64,000 nt of DNA, from contig CM035412.1 of NCBI GenBank assembly GCA_020310875.1, positions 131,646,874-131,710,873 on the forward strand, read 5' to 3'. Positions 23,929 to 35,798 of this stretch are shown here, piece by piece. Within the stretch, counting starts at the first letter, position 1; each line of letters begins with the position of its first letter. The notes beneath the pieces were generated by a model. It searched no databases. It saw nothing but the letters and a program-made list of their open reading frames with translations, and was not told where the DNA came from. The stretch comes from Ceratopteris richardii (lineage: Eukaryota; Streptophyta; Polypodiopsida; Polypodiales; Pteridaceae). Made by a program: the position numbers and the translations under genes.

Positions 23929-25545
23929 TTAACTGATTGCAAGTTTCTTGGGTCCATTTCTCGAGGTGCTGAGTTTACTGTGTCTAGGGGCTGTGGCTCC
24001 ACTGACAGCATAGCTATCATCAAGATGTTGCTTCTCAGAGGCATCCACTGGAAGTTCACGTTTTCTCTTCCTCACTTTCTTTGGTAACAGATCACCTTTG
24101 CCTGTTCTAACGTCTGGCGGCACTTCATCTACAGAAACTGAAGCATTAACTGCTTTGACTCTAGTCAGTATTTGTCTGATGGCTTCATCTGGATCCTTCC
24201 TCATACTTAGAAATGTTTCTGCAGCAGACGCTGGTGTAATTTCCACTCCAGCTTTCAAAAGCTCCTCTAGCTCTCCATATAAATCATGATCCATGATACC
24301 CAAATAGTTTCTTGCCAGCTTCTTCATCACAGAAAATGTACAGTAGGACAAATGGATATGTAAGTCCATTCTTCCACACCTTAGTAATGCAGAGTCTAGG
24401 CGTTCTTTGTGATTTGTAGTAAAGATGAAAATCCTCTCTTCTCCGAAACAAGAAAGAAGACCATCCGTAAAGTTCAACAACCCAGAAAGAGTAAAACCAC
24501 ATGAACTGCTCTGAGGAGCCTCCTCAAAAACTGCCAACTGCTGTTCTTCCACCTGCTGACGATCAGAAAATCGTGTACTCATGGAGCAATCAATGTCCTC
24601 AATCACTATGATAGATCTGGGCCTGGTTCTCATAAGCAAGGACTGAAGGGATGAATTATTGGATACGCTTGTCAATTCAAGGTCATAGATGTCATAATGC
24701 ATGTAATTTGCTATGGCTGCTATCAAACTGGACTTGCCTGTTCCAGGTGGTCCATATAGAAGGTAGCCACGTTTCCACGCCCTGCCGATGCTGTGATAGT
24801 AAGCCTCTGAATCAGAGAAAGCTTTAAGATCTGCTTGTATTCGATCAGCCAGATCACCATCAAGAGCAATGGTATCGAAGGTGGAAGGATGATTGAAAGC
24901 TACAGGTGTCCAATGTGAACCATGCCGACTGTTCAAGTAGAGAGTTCGCAAGTTGTTGTGCTGGCGAATCCCCCGCGCCACTGTCGACACGTGACTAAGA
25001 TAGGAATGAAGGAGGCGAGGTTTGTCAGATTTGAGCATCTTCAAGCAGAACATACTATTCGGATCCTCATCAGTTTGGTGATGTGAAGAGGAACGACTAA
25101 CAGTGGATGACAGCTTGTGAGACCAGCTGAACTGTGAACCCTCGAATGTGTCGGTCAGTGTCTCGTCCAGAGGAAGGCCAAACACAAACTTTGAAGCATC
25201 AGAAAGTGAGCCATCTCCATCAACGCCATACGCACAAACACGGCGAGCGGAATACTCTAGATCGAGAGAGCTAAGATAGAGTGCTACATCTGCATACAAA
25301 GGATTGCTCGTTGGATCAATTAGCCATTTCGATGTACTAGGGCTGTCATCCAAACTGATCGCGTTTATAACATCTTTGCTCTTTCGAGGAACCTCGACGT
25401 AAGCGAACGGATCCGCCGATGAGAACAGCTTCTCCCATAGATCCCTGATAGAGGAGTCTATCCTGGACCTCAAAGGAGCAGGCACAAAGGTTAACACGAA
25501 AGCGCAAGCCCCCATCAGGGACAAAGCCCTGTTAGTTGCGTCCAT
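23929..25545 (-). CDS. BCS1-type AAA-ATPase (plant HSR4/AATP family)
   Basis: This is a single-exon gene of 538 codons, the usual length and intronless structure of plant BCS1-like AAA-ATPases. The N-terminus (residues 5-25) is a hydrophobic membrane segment, as in family members anchored in mitochondria or ER. Residues about 25-130 form the AAA-associated N-domain, including the FAYVEVP motif. The ATPase domain has Walker A GPPGTGKS (265-272), Walker B IIVIEDID (312-319), a sensor-like TTN (376-378) and the arginine-rich GRMDLHIHLSYC segment (391-402). The C-terminal tail carries a basic KKVRKRKRE stretch. I chose the ATG at 25545 because the upstream 83 codons run into a SINE insertion and lack family similarity. 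The family acts as ATP-driven protein remodelers linked to stress and defence, but the exact role is not deducible. One variation is RCGRMD where most members have RPGRMD. There are no internal stops, so it looks functional. Confidence 0.9.
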   Translation of the reverse strand: MDATNRALSLMGACAFVLTFVPAPLRSRIDSSIRDLWEKLFSSADPFAYVEVPRKSKDVINAISLDDSPSTSKWLIDPTSNPLYADVALYLSSLDLEYSARRVCAYGVDGDGSLSDASKFVFGLPLDETLTDTFEGSQFSWSHKLSSTVSRSSSHHQTDEDPNSMFCLKMLKSDKPRLLHSYLSHVSTVARGIRQHNNLRTLYLNSRHGSHWTPVAFNHPSTFDTIALDGDLADRIQADLKAFSDSEAYYHSIGRAWKRGYLLYGPPGTGKSSLIAAIANYMHYDIYDLELTSVSNNSSLQSLLMRTRPRSIIVIEDIDCSMSTRFSDRQQVEEQQLAVFEEAPQSSSCGFTLSGLLNFTDGLLSCFGEERIFIFTTNHKERLDSALLRCGRMDLHIHLSYCTFSVMKKLARNYLGIMDHDLYGELEELLKAGVEITPASAAETFLSMRKDPDEAIRQILTRVKAVNASVSVDEVPPDVRTGKGDLLPKKVRKRKRELPVDASEKQHLDDSYAVSGATAPRHSKLSTSRNGPKKLAIS

Positions 25546-25605
25546 GGTGATGATGAATGAATCGGAAATCTGTACGTATCCATCCAACGATGAGAAAGCG
25601 AAAAT

Positions 25606-25622
25606 ACCAATTTGTAATTGGT
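25606..25622. promoter_or_regulatory. 17-bp perfect palindrome with CCAAT/ATTGG arms
   Basis: ACCAATT-TGT-AATTGGT is a perfect inverted repeat 60 bp upstream of the AAA-ATPase start codon. Each arm contains a CCAAT box in opposite orientation. It lies between the coding start and the upstream SINE, in the expected promoter/5' leader interval. Function is inferred only from position. Confidence 0.35.
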
Positions 25623-25700
25623 GGCGTACATATGCTAAACTACAGATTTCTGCGTTGATTTTCACAACAGAAATTGAACATACGACACACCCAACGTAGT

Positions 25701-26036
25701 AAGATCGAGACACCTGTCCCAGGCCGTTAAGGCAGCTGGTTGGGCCTCTCGACTCTTGAGATCGGGGCGAAGGTTCAATCTCTGCCGGCCACATGTAAGG
25801 GACATGTATAACCTAGAATGATGAAGCATATGGTTATTGTGCCATCGTTTGACTAGCCCTGCAGTAGTTGTGACCGCCATTCAATCCAGTCTTGTAAACC
25901 CTTGTTCTTGTGAAAAAAGGGGGGTCCCATGGGTACTATGCCCTTCCTTGTACAATTGCAATTTCAAAGTTAAAGCTCGGGGGAGTAAGCCTCAGCCGAA
26001 CCTCCATTGGAAAAAAAAAAAAAGATCGAGACACCT
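25701..26036 (+). mobile_element. tRNA-derived SINE with 15-bp target duplication
   Basis: The body at 25716-26021 has an A-box-like GGCAGCTGGTTGG (25731-25743) and a B box GGTTCAATCTC (25772-25782), as in pol III promoters of tRNA-derived SINEs. It ends in an A-rich tail (26011-26021). The 15-bp sequence AAGATCGAGACACCT flanks it exactly at 25701-25715 and 26022-26036. The perfect duplication suggests a fairly recent insertion. It lies about 170 bp upstream of the AAA-ATPase ATG and supplies most of a spurious N-terminal extension to that reading frame. Confidence 0.85.
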
Positions 26037-26213
26037 CTAAAAATAGTAGTCCTTGTTCTCCATAAGAAATGCCTTTTACATCCCACACGTAAGTGATGAG
26101 TATGCCTTCACATACACATAATGGTACTTTGAGGCTTGTTGTTGTTTGTAAGCAACACACACATTTACACACATTTTATAAATACTTATGAATTCCAAAA
26201 AAAGCTATTCGTT

Positions 26214-26382
26214 GCCCGAGCTCGCGTAGCTTAGTGGTTGATGCCTTGAAATTGTGGGAGGAAGTCCTGAGTTCAAGTTTTGGCTGGACATGTCCATGAG
26301 ATTCTCATGATGGGTGCCTCTACCTTACGAGGTTGAGTGTATGAGTGTGTATTTCCAATTCATTGTACTCAAAAAAAAAAAA
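26214..26382 (+). mobile_element. tRNA-derived SINE (second copy, different family)
   Basis: A box TAGCTTAGTGG lies at 26227-26237 and a B-box-like AGTTCAAGTTT at 26270-26280, and a 12-A tail ends at 26382. Flanks AAAAAGCTATTCGTT (26199-26213) and AAAAAGCTCTTTGTT (26378-26392) match at 13 of 15 positions, a likely decayed target duplication. The body is shorter (about 170 bp) and not obviously similar to the SINE at 25716. Confidence 0.7.
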
Positions 26383-26448
26383 GCTCTTTGTTTTTCTTAA
26401 GAAATACACACAGTTTATAGTTAGTTGTGGGATTAGAGACACCCTTTA

Positions 26449-26570
26449 CATCCCACATGTAAGTGATGGGCATTCCTACAGTTAAGTGTGAACACATAAC
26501 CAGACACACTTTGCATCCCACATGTAAGGGATGGGCATTCCTATAGTTAAGTGTGAACACATAACTAGTC
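26449..26570. repeat. Two-copy 65-bp tandem repeat
   Basis: CATCCCACATGTAAGTGATG starts one unit at 26449 and, with one change, the next at 26514. The second copy is partial. A diverged relative (CATCCCACACGTAAGTGATG) lies at about 26069. No function is apparent. Confidence 0.75.
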
Positions 26571-27049
26571 AACCCTTGTGGTTCTTAGAATTGCAATCAA
26601 ATTTGAATTCTACATTCTATGGCTCCAATAAACTTCTTTTTTTCCAAAGTGTTCAATAAGCTCCCATGACCATTCCTCATGCTGCTCCAAAAATTGAGTT
26701 GCATTGCTTCCTTTCAACATGATTTGCTTATGTATTCTCCATAGTGATTGGGTCTTTGATCTTTTACATAATCTCAACCGTCAAAGCTATATTAACTACA
26801 ATTACATATATCCTCCTTTCCTTATTCATCCTAGCTAACCACCTAGGCCCATGAATTATTTTTACGTGTATAAGGCATAGGGTTCATATTATCATAAATC
26901 TAACTCATCCAATGTCATAATGGCTTCTCCAAATTGTATGATAATGGCTATATGTCAAGTCTTTCTTCATCTTCATGTGATATTTTATTGTAAAGAAAGC
27001 CTTGGAAAGACTAAAAGTGAAGATAAAAATAAGATTCTATAAGAATTAA
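26571..27049. other. No gene recognised
   Basis: This AT-rich sequence has no open frame of note, repeat or RNA signal. Confidence 0.4.
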
Positions 27050-27240
27050 GTAAGCAAGAAACTTAGCCTAGTGATTAAGTCTAAGGGATGGAAAGGAAAA
27101 GTTCTTGGGTTCAAATCCCATGCGAGATATGAGATGACACAACTATAGATTAGGGTCATACCGATGCTAGCCATACTGGCAGTCATCCGTGGCATGTGTA
27201 TGACTACTAGAAGATGCTTGGAAAAACATTAGAAATGTTC
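27050..27240 (+). mobile_element. Probable tRNA-derived SINE (third copy)
   Basis: A box TAGCCTAGTGATTAAG lies at 27064-27079 and a near-perfect B box GGGTTCAAATCCC at 27107-27119, with 28-bp spacing between the boxes. No poly-A tail or clear duplication marks the 3' end, so the right edge is approximate. Confidence 0.55.
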
Positions 27241-27480
27241 CGACATCTGAATACACGTCAGTATAATTGTCGACAGATATCGACACTTATTTTGATGATT
27301 ATATCGATGGCTATTTTGGTGCATATTCGGACATTGCATTTAATAAATGGCGGATCTTTAACCTGATCATGAAAGTTGACTCCATCTCACCTGTTTTTCA
27401 CTCAATGCACGCATACCTCCCCTCCATCTCAGCTGCACTCTACCCTCCCCCTTTGCTTCTTGGTAAGGGATGCACTCCCT

Positions 27481-28436
27481 TGTTGGTGCAGGACAATAAA
27501 CAATTGAAGTTTTTTATGAAGAATTGAATTCAAGGACTGAAGAAAAGATCAAGTCATGAAGCATGAAGGAAGTGCATATCATCTTTATGAAGATGTGTAC
27601 ACATATGTACATTAATTCAGAGATAGTTCACTTATACTTTTGTATAATCATGAGCTTGTAAATATTTGCCTATATATACAAAGGAAAAATGTGGGGGCAA
27701 ATGTATGAGACTATAGAATACAAGAATTCAGAAGAATTAGGTGTGTTTAGACACTTGAGAAGTATGAAGATTAGCTCTCTCATCCAGATGTAAAGTTTTC
27801 TAGTAATGAAGAGAAATTGCACCCGATGTTTCTGTGTATTCTCCTTCTGTACTGTAAACAGGCTGTGAGAATTATGAGTAGGAACATTCATATGTGAAGA
27901 AGTGTTTACTGTTTTCTGAAACAGGTGCAAAATTCGATGTTAATGTTTTGGTCATTTTCTCCTTCCAGTGTGTAAAGTTTTGAGAAAGCAAGCACTCAAT
28001 CTTTAAGTTGGAAGGTAAGCTACTTATGGCCAAAAGCATTTGCATAAACAGGTTCTAGATTGAGAGAACCAAGTGTTAGAAGTTACAGGTGTCTGAATCG
28101 ACTTCTCAGAAGAGCAATTTTAGACATAGGTGACTTGTTAAGTCCATTTCTCAAGATCTACTGAGTCTTTTGGAATGACTTAACTTCGACGAGGTGCGAA
28201 AACTATAGGGGACACCTTGTATAAAGTTTTATAAAAAACTTTACACATTTGATAAGTCAATGAGAGAGATATGTGCAACAGACTTTCTGTAGAATCATCT
28301 TTTTCACAGTTTATCCAAAATCTTTATAATTGATCATTAATCCTCCAAATTGGGAAAGGTCTTGAGTTACTCTTGATATAGATGTGCTCTAATTTCAAGA
28401 GTAGCTTGTTCTTTTGGAGATTAACACTCTCCAACA
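27481..28436 (+). repeat. 5' LTR of Copia A
   Basis: This LTR runs from TGTTGGTGCAGG to CTCCAACA and is followed directly by the initiator-Met primer-binding site. Confidence 0.9.
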
Positions 28437-28658
28437 GTGGTATCAGAGCAGGAAGCATCAAAATTGAAGAGAGGAGGACCCCGACTGCTGCAACTGTAAA
28501 GATTTCAACATTTGAAGATACAAAAGGTGAAAGCTTGAGAGAAAATCTTGAGAAGGAGGCCATACGACATCAAGGAAGAAAAAAGGAGTATCATTCGAAG
28601 TAAAGGTACATCTATTACTCATAAAGTTTGAAGAATTCAATATACAGGTGAAGAAAGG

Positions 28659-31600
28659 ATGGGAGATTCTCTTCAGATAGAGAAGTTGGATAGAGAGAAC
28701 TATCTAGCATGGTCAATGAGGATGGAAGCTCATCTTATGAGCAAAGACTTGATAAGTTATATCACAGGTGAAGAAGAAAAGCCTCAGTTCAGAGATCCTA
28801 GTGTTCCAACTAGGGAAGAATTATCAGATTTGAAGACTTGGATGAAGAAAGATGCTCAAGCCAGGAGCATTATTTACATGGCAGTTAATGACTACTTGCT
28901 ACCTCACATTAGAGGTCTTGAAAGTGCAAGTGATATATGGAATGCTTTGGAGGAGCATTTCCAAAACACCACAAAGTCAAGGAAGGCATCCTTGTGGGCA
29001 GAATTTACCACATTCAAGAAGAAGGCTTCTCAATCCATCTCAGATTATGTAACAAGGATGAAGGACATTGCAGATGCATTAGGAGCAGTTGATGAAGACA
29101 TTGAGGAGGATAAATTGGTAAGGCAAATCCTTACAGGTTTGAGAGGTGATGACAAATGGAAGCCATTCATTTTGTCTACTGAATTATCACTTGATCATTT
29201 CACTCCTGATTTAAATTAGTTGCTAGGACATATGCTAACCTTTGAGCAGGATGTCAAAGGAGAAAGTGATAAAAGTACACGTCATGCAATGTATTCAAAG
29301 GATAAGAAGAAGAATATCAAAGGGAAGCAACAAGCAAATGAAGATGAAGGTACAACAAGCCAAGCCAACTTCCTAAGAGGAAGAGGAGGTGGCAAAGGTA
29401 GAGGAAGAGGCAGGAGTAATAAAGATGGAGTTAAAGCTTGCTGGATTTGTGGTAAGAAAAATCACTTAGCTAATGATTGTTGGCATAATACTCAGAATAA
29501 TGGTGGATATAATCAGAATTTTAATTCAATAGGAAGAGGTGGCAGAAATCAAAGAGGTAATTTCAGAGGTAGAGGTAGTAGAGGTTACTTTGGAAGAAAT
29601 GCAAGTAGAGGATTCCAAAGTCAACAATACAACAATACTTACTACAATTATGCTTCATATAAGAAGGAGGATTCAACATTGATAATGAATGCAACTTGTG
29701 AAAGGCAAAGTGAAGACCAAAGAGTATTCTACATTGACTCAAGGTGTAGCAATCACCTGAGTGGTAACATAGCTTTGATGAGTGATTTGGAAAATAAGGT
29801 AACTAATCATGTAGTTCAAACAGGTGACAATACAAAGCACAATGTGAAGTCAATCGGATCAGTGAAGGCCAAGGATGGTAGTACTCTCTTGAGTAAGGTT
29901 TTGTATGTTCCTACAATTCCTAAGAATCTGATAAGTGTAGGACAAATTTTTGAAAAAGGTTATGAAGTTAGGTTCACTAATGAAGGAGTGTTTGTGGAAG
30001 ACCCTAGCAATGGGTATAAACAAATTGTTTCAGGGAAGAAAGAAGGAAGATTGTTCACATTGAAGATCCAAGGAAATATTGGTCATGCCTTGTTTACTTA
30101 TGGAGGACATAAGATCTCTGAGTTAGATCTTTGGCACAAGAGGCTTGGACATTTCAATGAAAGAGGTATCAAAGATATGGTTAATAATGGTTCAGTGCTT
30201 GGATTGCCTAATGTTCCAGGTCAACATATGACATACAGATGTGAGGCATGTCAATTAGGTAAGGCTCATAAGCTATCTTATTCCAAGCATGGTTTTATGT
30301 ATTCAGAGAAGCTTGAGTTGGTACACACAGATGTATGGGGACCATCAAAAGATTTCAGTATCAATGGTTCAAGGTATTATGTGATTTATGTTGATGATGC
30401 TACCAGATGGATCACTATCTATGTGATCAAAGATAAGTCAGAGGTATTCAATACATTCAAACATTATCATATGTATGCAAAGAGAATTACAGGTCATAAG
30501 TTGAAGAGACTAAGGTCAGATGGAGGGGGAGAGTATTTCTCTAATGAGTTCAGTGATTATTTGTGGAATGCAAGTATAAAAAGGGAAATTACTTGCAGGT
30601 ACTCTCCTCAAAAGAATGGTGTAGCAAAAAAAAGAAATAGAACTCTTGTTGAGTTTGAAAGGTCCATGATGAAGGAGAAAAATTGCCCAAATTATTTGTG
30701 GACTGAGGCTGTGAATACAACTACTTATTTGGTTAATAGATTACCATGTAAACCTTTGCAGGGTATGACACCATATGAGGCATGGTGGGGTAAAAGACCT
30801 ACTTTAGATCATTGCAAAGTATTTGGATGTTTGGCATATGCATATGTGCCATCTCAATTAAGGCAAAAATTGGAACCTAAAGATGAAAAGTATGTATTTA
30901 TTGGATATGATGATAAGCAGATGGGATAAAGGTTGTGGAGTCCATCCACAAAACAATTCCTAGTGTCAAAGGATGTTACATTTGATGAGCAAGGTACTTG
31001 GTATGCAGGTACAATTAATATTTATGTAGGTGATGAAGAAGTTATGAATCAAAAGAAAGGTAAATCAAAGGTTTAGATATTTGATGAAGAGGAGAACAAT
31101 GAAGTACAGGTTGAAGTTGAAGAAGTGCCAAGATTTGATCCAGAGTGTGATGAACCAAAAACTTCAAGGAGTGGAGAACTCAGAAGGTCATCAAGACACA
31201 AATGGCAACCTACAAGGTATAGCTATGACACTTCTTTTTTGGCTACCAAAGATTATGCTTATATGGTAAAGGCAGATGAAGACCCTTCTACATATGAAGA
31301 GGCAAAAGGTAAGGGAAATTAGGAGAAAGCTATGCAGGAAGAGTATGATGCATTGATGGAGAATCAGACATGGAATTTGGTTCCTAAACCAAATAGCCAG
31401 AAGATCATTGGATGCAAATGGGTCTGCAAGACAAAGAGGTATGCAGATGGAAGTGTGTCTAGGTATAAAGCTAGACTTGTTGTGAAAGGGTTTGCTTAGA
31501 CATATGGTATAGATTATGATGAGACCTATAGTCTTGTGGCAAAGATGACAACTATCAGGACACTCATAGCCATTGCTGCATGTAAAGGTTGGAAATTATG

Positions 31601-32790
31601 TCAATTAGATGTGAAGAATGCTTTTCTAAATGGTTATATTTCAGATGATGTTTTCATGGAGCAACCACAAGGATTCAGAGATGGAAGGTATCCAGATCAT
31701 GTGTGCAAGCTCAAGAGAGCTTTGTATGGTTTGAAGCAGGCCCCAAGGGCATGGAATTATAGACTTGTGAAGTTCTTGAAAGAACTTGGTTTTCAAGTAT
31801 CTAAAGCAGATAGTAGCTTGCTTGTCAAAGCAAGTGAAGATGGGTTCATTTATATGTGCATATATGTAGATGATATAATTCTTACAGGTACATATGAGAA
31901 AGGCATTCAAGGCCTAAAGAAGCAAATGGAGAAAGAGTTCAAGATCAGTGACTTGGGAGACTTGTCATATTTCTTGGGCATGGAGATCTCATACACTCAA
32001 CATGGAGTGTATGTAACTCAAGAAAGGTATTTGAGAAACTTGCTGATGAAGTTTAAGATGAATGATTGCAGGGTAGCACCTACTCCAATGGAGGTGAATC
32101 ACAAATTGAGCAGATATGGAGGAGAAGAGTTCAAGGATATGAAGCTATATCAAAGTTTGGTTGGTAGTCTGATTTATGCTACATTAACTAGGCCTAACTT
32201 ATCATATGCAGTTGGAGTATTGTCTCAATTCATGCATTGTCCTAGGAAAGAACATTGGATTGCAGGTCAAAGAGTGTTGATGTACATTAAGGGTACACTC
32301 AAAGAGGGTTTGTATTATGGTTTTACATCAGATACTAACATCAAGATTTATAGTGATACAGATTGGGCAGGTAATCCTGATTATAGGAGATGAACTTATG
32401 GATACTTGTGTTATGTGGAAGATAAATTAATTTCATGGTGTTCAAAGAAGTAACACACAGTTGCTTTGTCATCTATAGAAGCATAGTATAAAGGTATGGT
32501 GGAAGCTGCAAAGGAAGTGATATGGCTCAAGACTCTCATGAAGAGTTTTGACATCATTCAGAGTATACCCACAATTCATGGAGATAACATGAGTTCATTG
32601 TATTTAGCTGTTAATCCTGTTTTTCATGCCAAGACTAGACACATTGAGATTCAGTACCATTTTCTAAGAGAGAAGGTGATGGATAAAGAGATTTAAGTAA
32701 TACATACTTCAACAAAAGATCAGATAGCTGATATGCTAACTAAAAGCTTGGATGGACCAAAGCTACAGAGATTCAAAGACATGGCAGGTA
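28659..32790 (+). pseudogene. gag-pol region of Copia A (fossil)
   Basis: Gag begins near 28659 (MGDSLQIEKLDRENYLAW). The zinc knuckle CWICGKKNHLANDC is at about 29439-29480, and the protease region is near 29730-29770. The pre-integrase LWHKRLGH is near 30127, the integrase core about 30310-30760, and RT about 31340-32130 with YVDDIILTG near 31864. RNase H is about 32340-32790. The residues place it in the same broad Copia lineage as elements D and E. The frame is broken in several places. Confidence 0.85.
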
Positions 32791-32833
32791 TAAAGAAGAT
32801 AGAGAAAACCTCAATTGATGATTGAGGGGGAGT

Positions 32834-33864
32834 TGTTGGTGCAGGACAATCAACAATTGAAGTTTTTTATGAAGAATTGAATTCAAGGACTGAAGAAAAG
32901 ATCAAGTTATGAAGCATGAAGGAAGTGCATATCATCTTTATGAAGATGTGTACACATATGTACATTAATTCAGAGATAGTTCTCTTATACTTTTGTATAA
33001 TCATGAGCTTGTAAATATTTGAATATATATACAAAGGAAAAATGTCGGGGCAAATGTATGAGAGTATAGAATACAAGAATTCAGAAGAATTAGGTGTGTT
33101 TAGACACTTGAGAAGTGTGAAGATTAGCTCTCTCATCCAGATGTAAAGTTTTCTAGTAATGAAGAGAAATTGCACCCAACGTTGCTGTGTATTCTCCTTC
33201 TGTGCTTGATCATTTCAAGAATCCTTTTGTAGACATCTAATTCCATAGTTAATGAGTCTATGGTTAAATTTTGAGAGCCTAATTGTAAATAGGCTGTGAG
33301 AATTATGAGTAGGAACATTCATATGTGAAGAAGTGTTCACTATTTTCTGAAACAGGTGCAAATTTGATGTTAATGTTTTGGTCAGTTCTCCTTCCACAGT
33401 GTAAAGTTTTGAGCAAGTAAGCACTCAATCTTTAAGTTGGAAGGTAAGCTACTTATGGCTAAAAGCATTTGCATAAACGGGTTCTAGATTGAGAGAACTA
33501 AGTGTTAGAAGTTACAGGTGTCTGAATCGACTTCTCAGAAGAGCAGTTTTAGACATAGGTGACTTGTTAAAGTCCAATTCTCAAGATCTACTAAGTCTTT
33601 TGGAATGATTTAACTTCGAGGAGGTGCGCAAACTGTAGACAACACCTCTTGCAAAGTTTTATCAAAATATTTACATATTTGATAAGTCAATGAGAGAGAT
33701 ATGTGCAACAGACTTTCTGTAGAATCATCTTTTTCACAGTTTATCCAAAATCTTTATAATTGATCATTAATCCTCCAAATTGGGAAAGGTTTTGAGTTAC
33801 TCTTGATATAGGTGCTCTAATTTCAAGAGTAGCTTGTTCTTTTGGAGATTAACACTCTCCAACA
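32834..33864 (+). repeat. 3' LTR of Copia A
   Basis: This matches the 5' LTR along its length but is about 75 bp longer. It ends CTCCAACA before the TCCCT duplication. Confidence 0.9.
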
Positions 33865-35092
<1,228 letters not shown>

Positions 35093-35798
35093 TAACAACA
35101 CAGTGGAATAGACCAATAGACAGAGTTGACAGAAAAACATTGACAAAGATACACACAAACTATGGGATAAAGAACTCAGATTGCCAAGAGGAATGCAACT
35201 ACAATGATGGTGTTGTCCACCCGTGCACTCTCAATGTGGAGCTTAGATGGTGATCTAGACAGACTCTAGATGAAGGGCTTACTAGTGTGCAATGCTATGT
35301 AAAGCTCAGCCTAGGCCATGCTTATATAGCTTTTACAAGGATTAATTTTGGTATAGATAAACGTAGTTGGGAGATACAAGATAGTCGGTAAAATATGTAG
35401 TTTGACAATATCTCCACGACCAAATGTCCTACCATCTCGGCCCTATGGGCCGAGGGGATAGGCCCCCGGACCATGTAGAAGGGGGCAAGCCCCCCTTTGC
35501 ACTCCCCCCATTAAGCTTCTATGGGAAAACTGCACGATGCCACATGGCTTTTATTTTCACCTTGAATGGAAACCTAGTGGCCCCAAAGTTTATGCCTTAC
35601 CTAACCCAACGGCTAGGCTCACAAAGATCATCTATAACCATCAATGATCACACATAGACCTCATCTAACTTGGAAGTTAGGGTTCCACAAATGTCCGGGC
35701 TCTCACAATGGCTTCTCCTCCTAATGGGGGCCTTACAACTTTGAGCGCCATGGATCATTTGTGGTCATTTGAGGGTGGAGTATTTAGTATATCTAACA
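35093..35798 (-). repeat. 3' LTR of Copia B
   Basis: This copy includes a GC-rich part with two perfect hairpins (35436-35454 and 35481-35494) and a TATATAAG-type box on the minus strand near 35322-35329. Confidence 0.85.

Larger units (their letters stand above)
27481..33864 (+). mobile_element. Copia element A, both LTRs, decayed coding region
   Basis: 5' LTR 27481-28436 and 3' LTR about 32834-33864 share TGTTGG...CCAACA ends. The 5-bp target duplication TCCCT is at 27476-27480 and 33865-33869. The primer-binding site TGGTATCAGAGC (28438-28449) follows the 5' LTR, and a GAGGGGGAG polypurine tract (about 32824-32832) precedes the 3' LTR. The domain order gag, zinc knuckle, protease, integrase, RT, RNase H is that of Ty1/Copia. 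The LTRs differ by about 3-4 % by eye, and also in length. The coding region is broken, with roughly half a dozen to ten breaks. A TATATATA box in the LTR (27671-27678) is a likely promoter. Confidence 0.9.

Noticed and set aside
25546-25794. Upstream 83 codons of the AAA-ATPase reading
   Set aside because: Runs into a SINE with a perfect flanking duplication; the family start is the internal Met with the hydrophobic segment.
27267-27527. 86-codon plus-strand ORF
   Set aside because: Reads from unique flank into the Copia A LTR; no motif.
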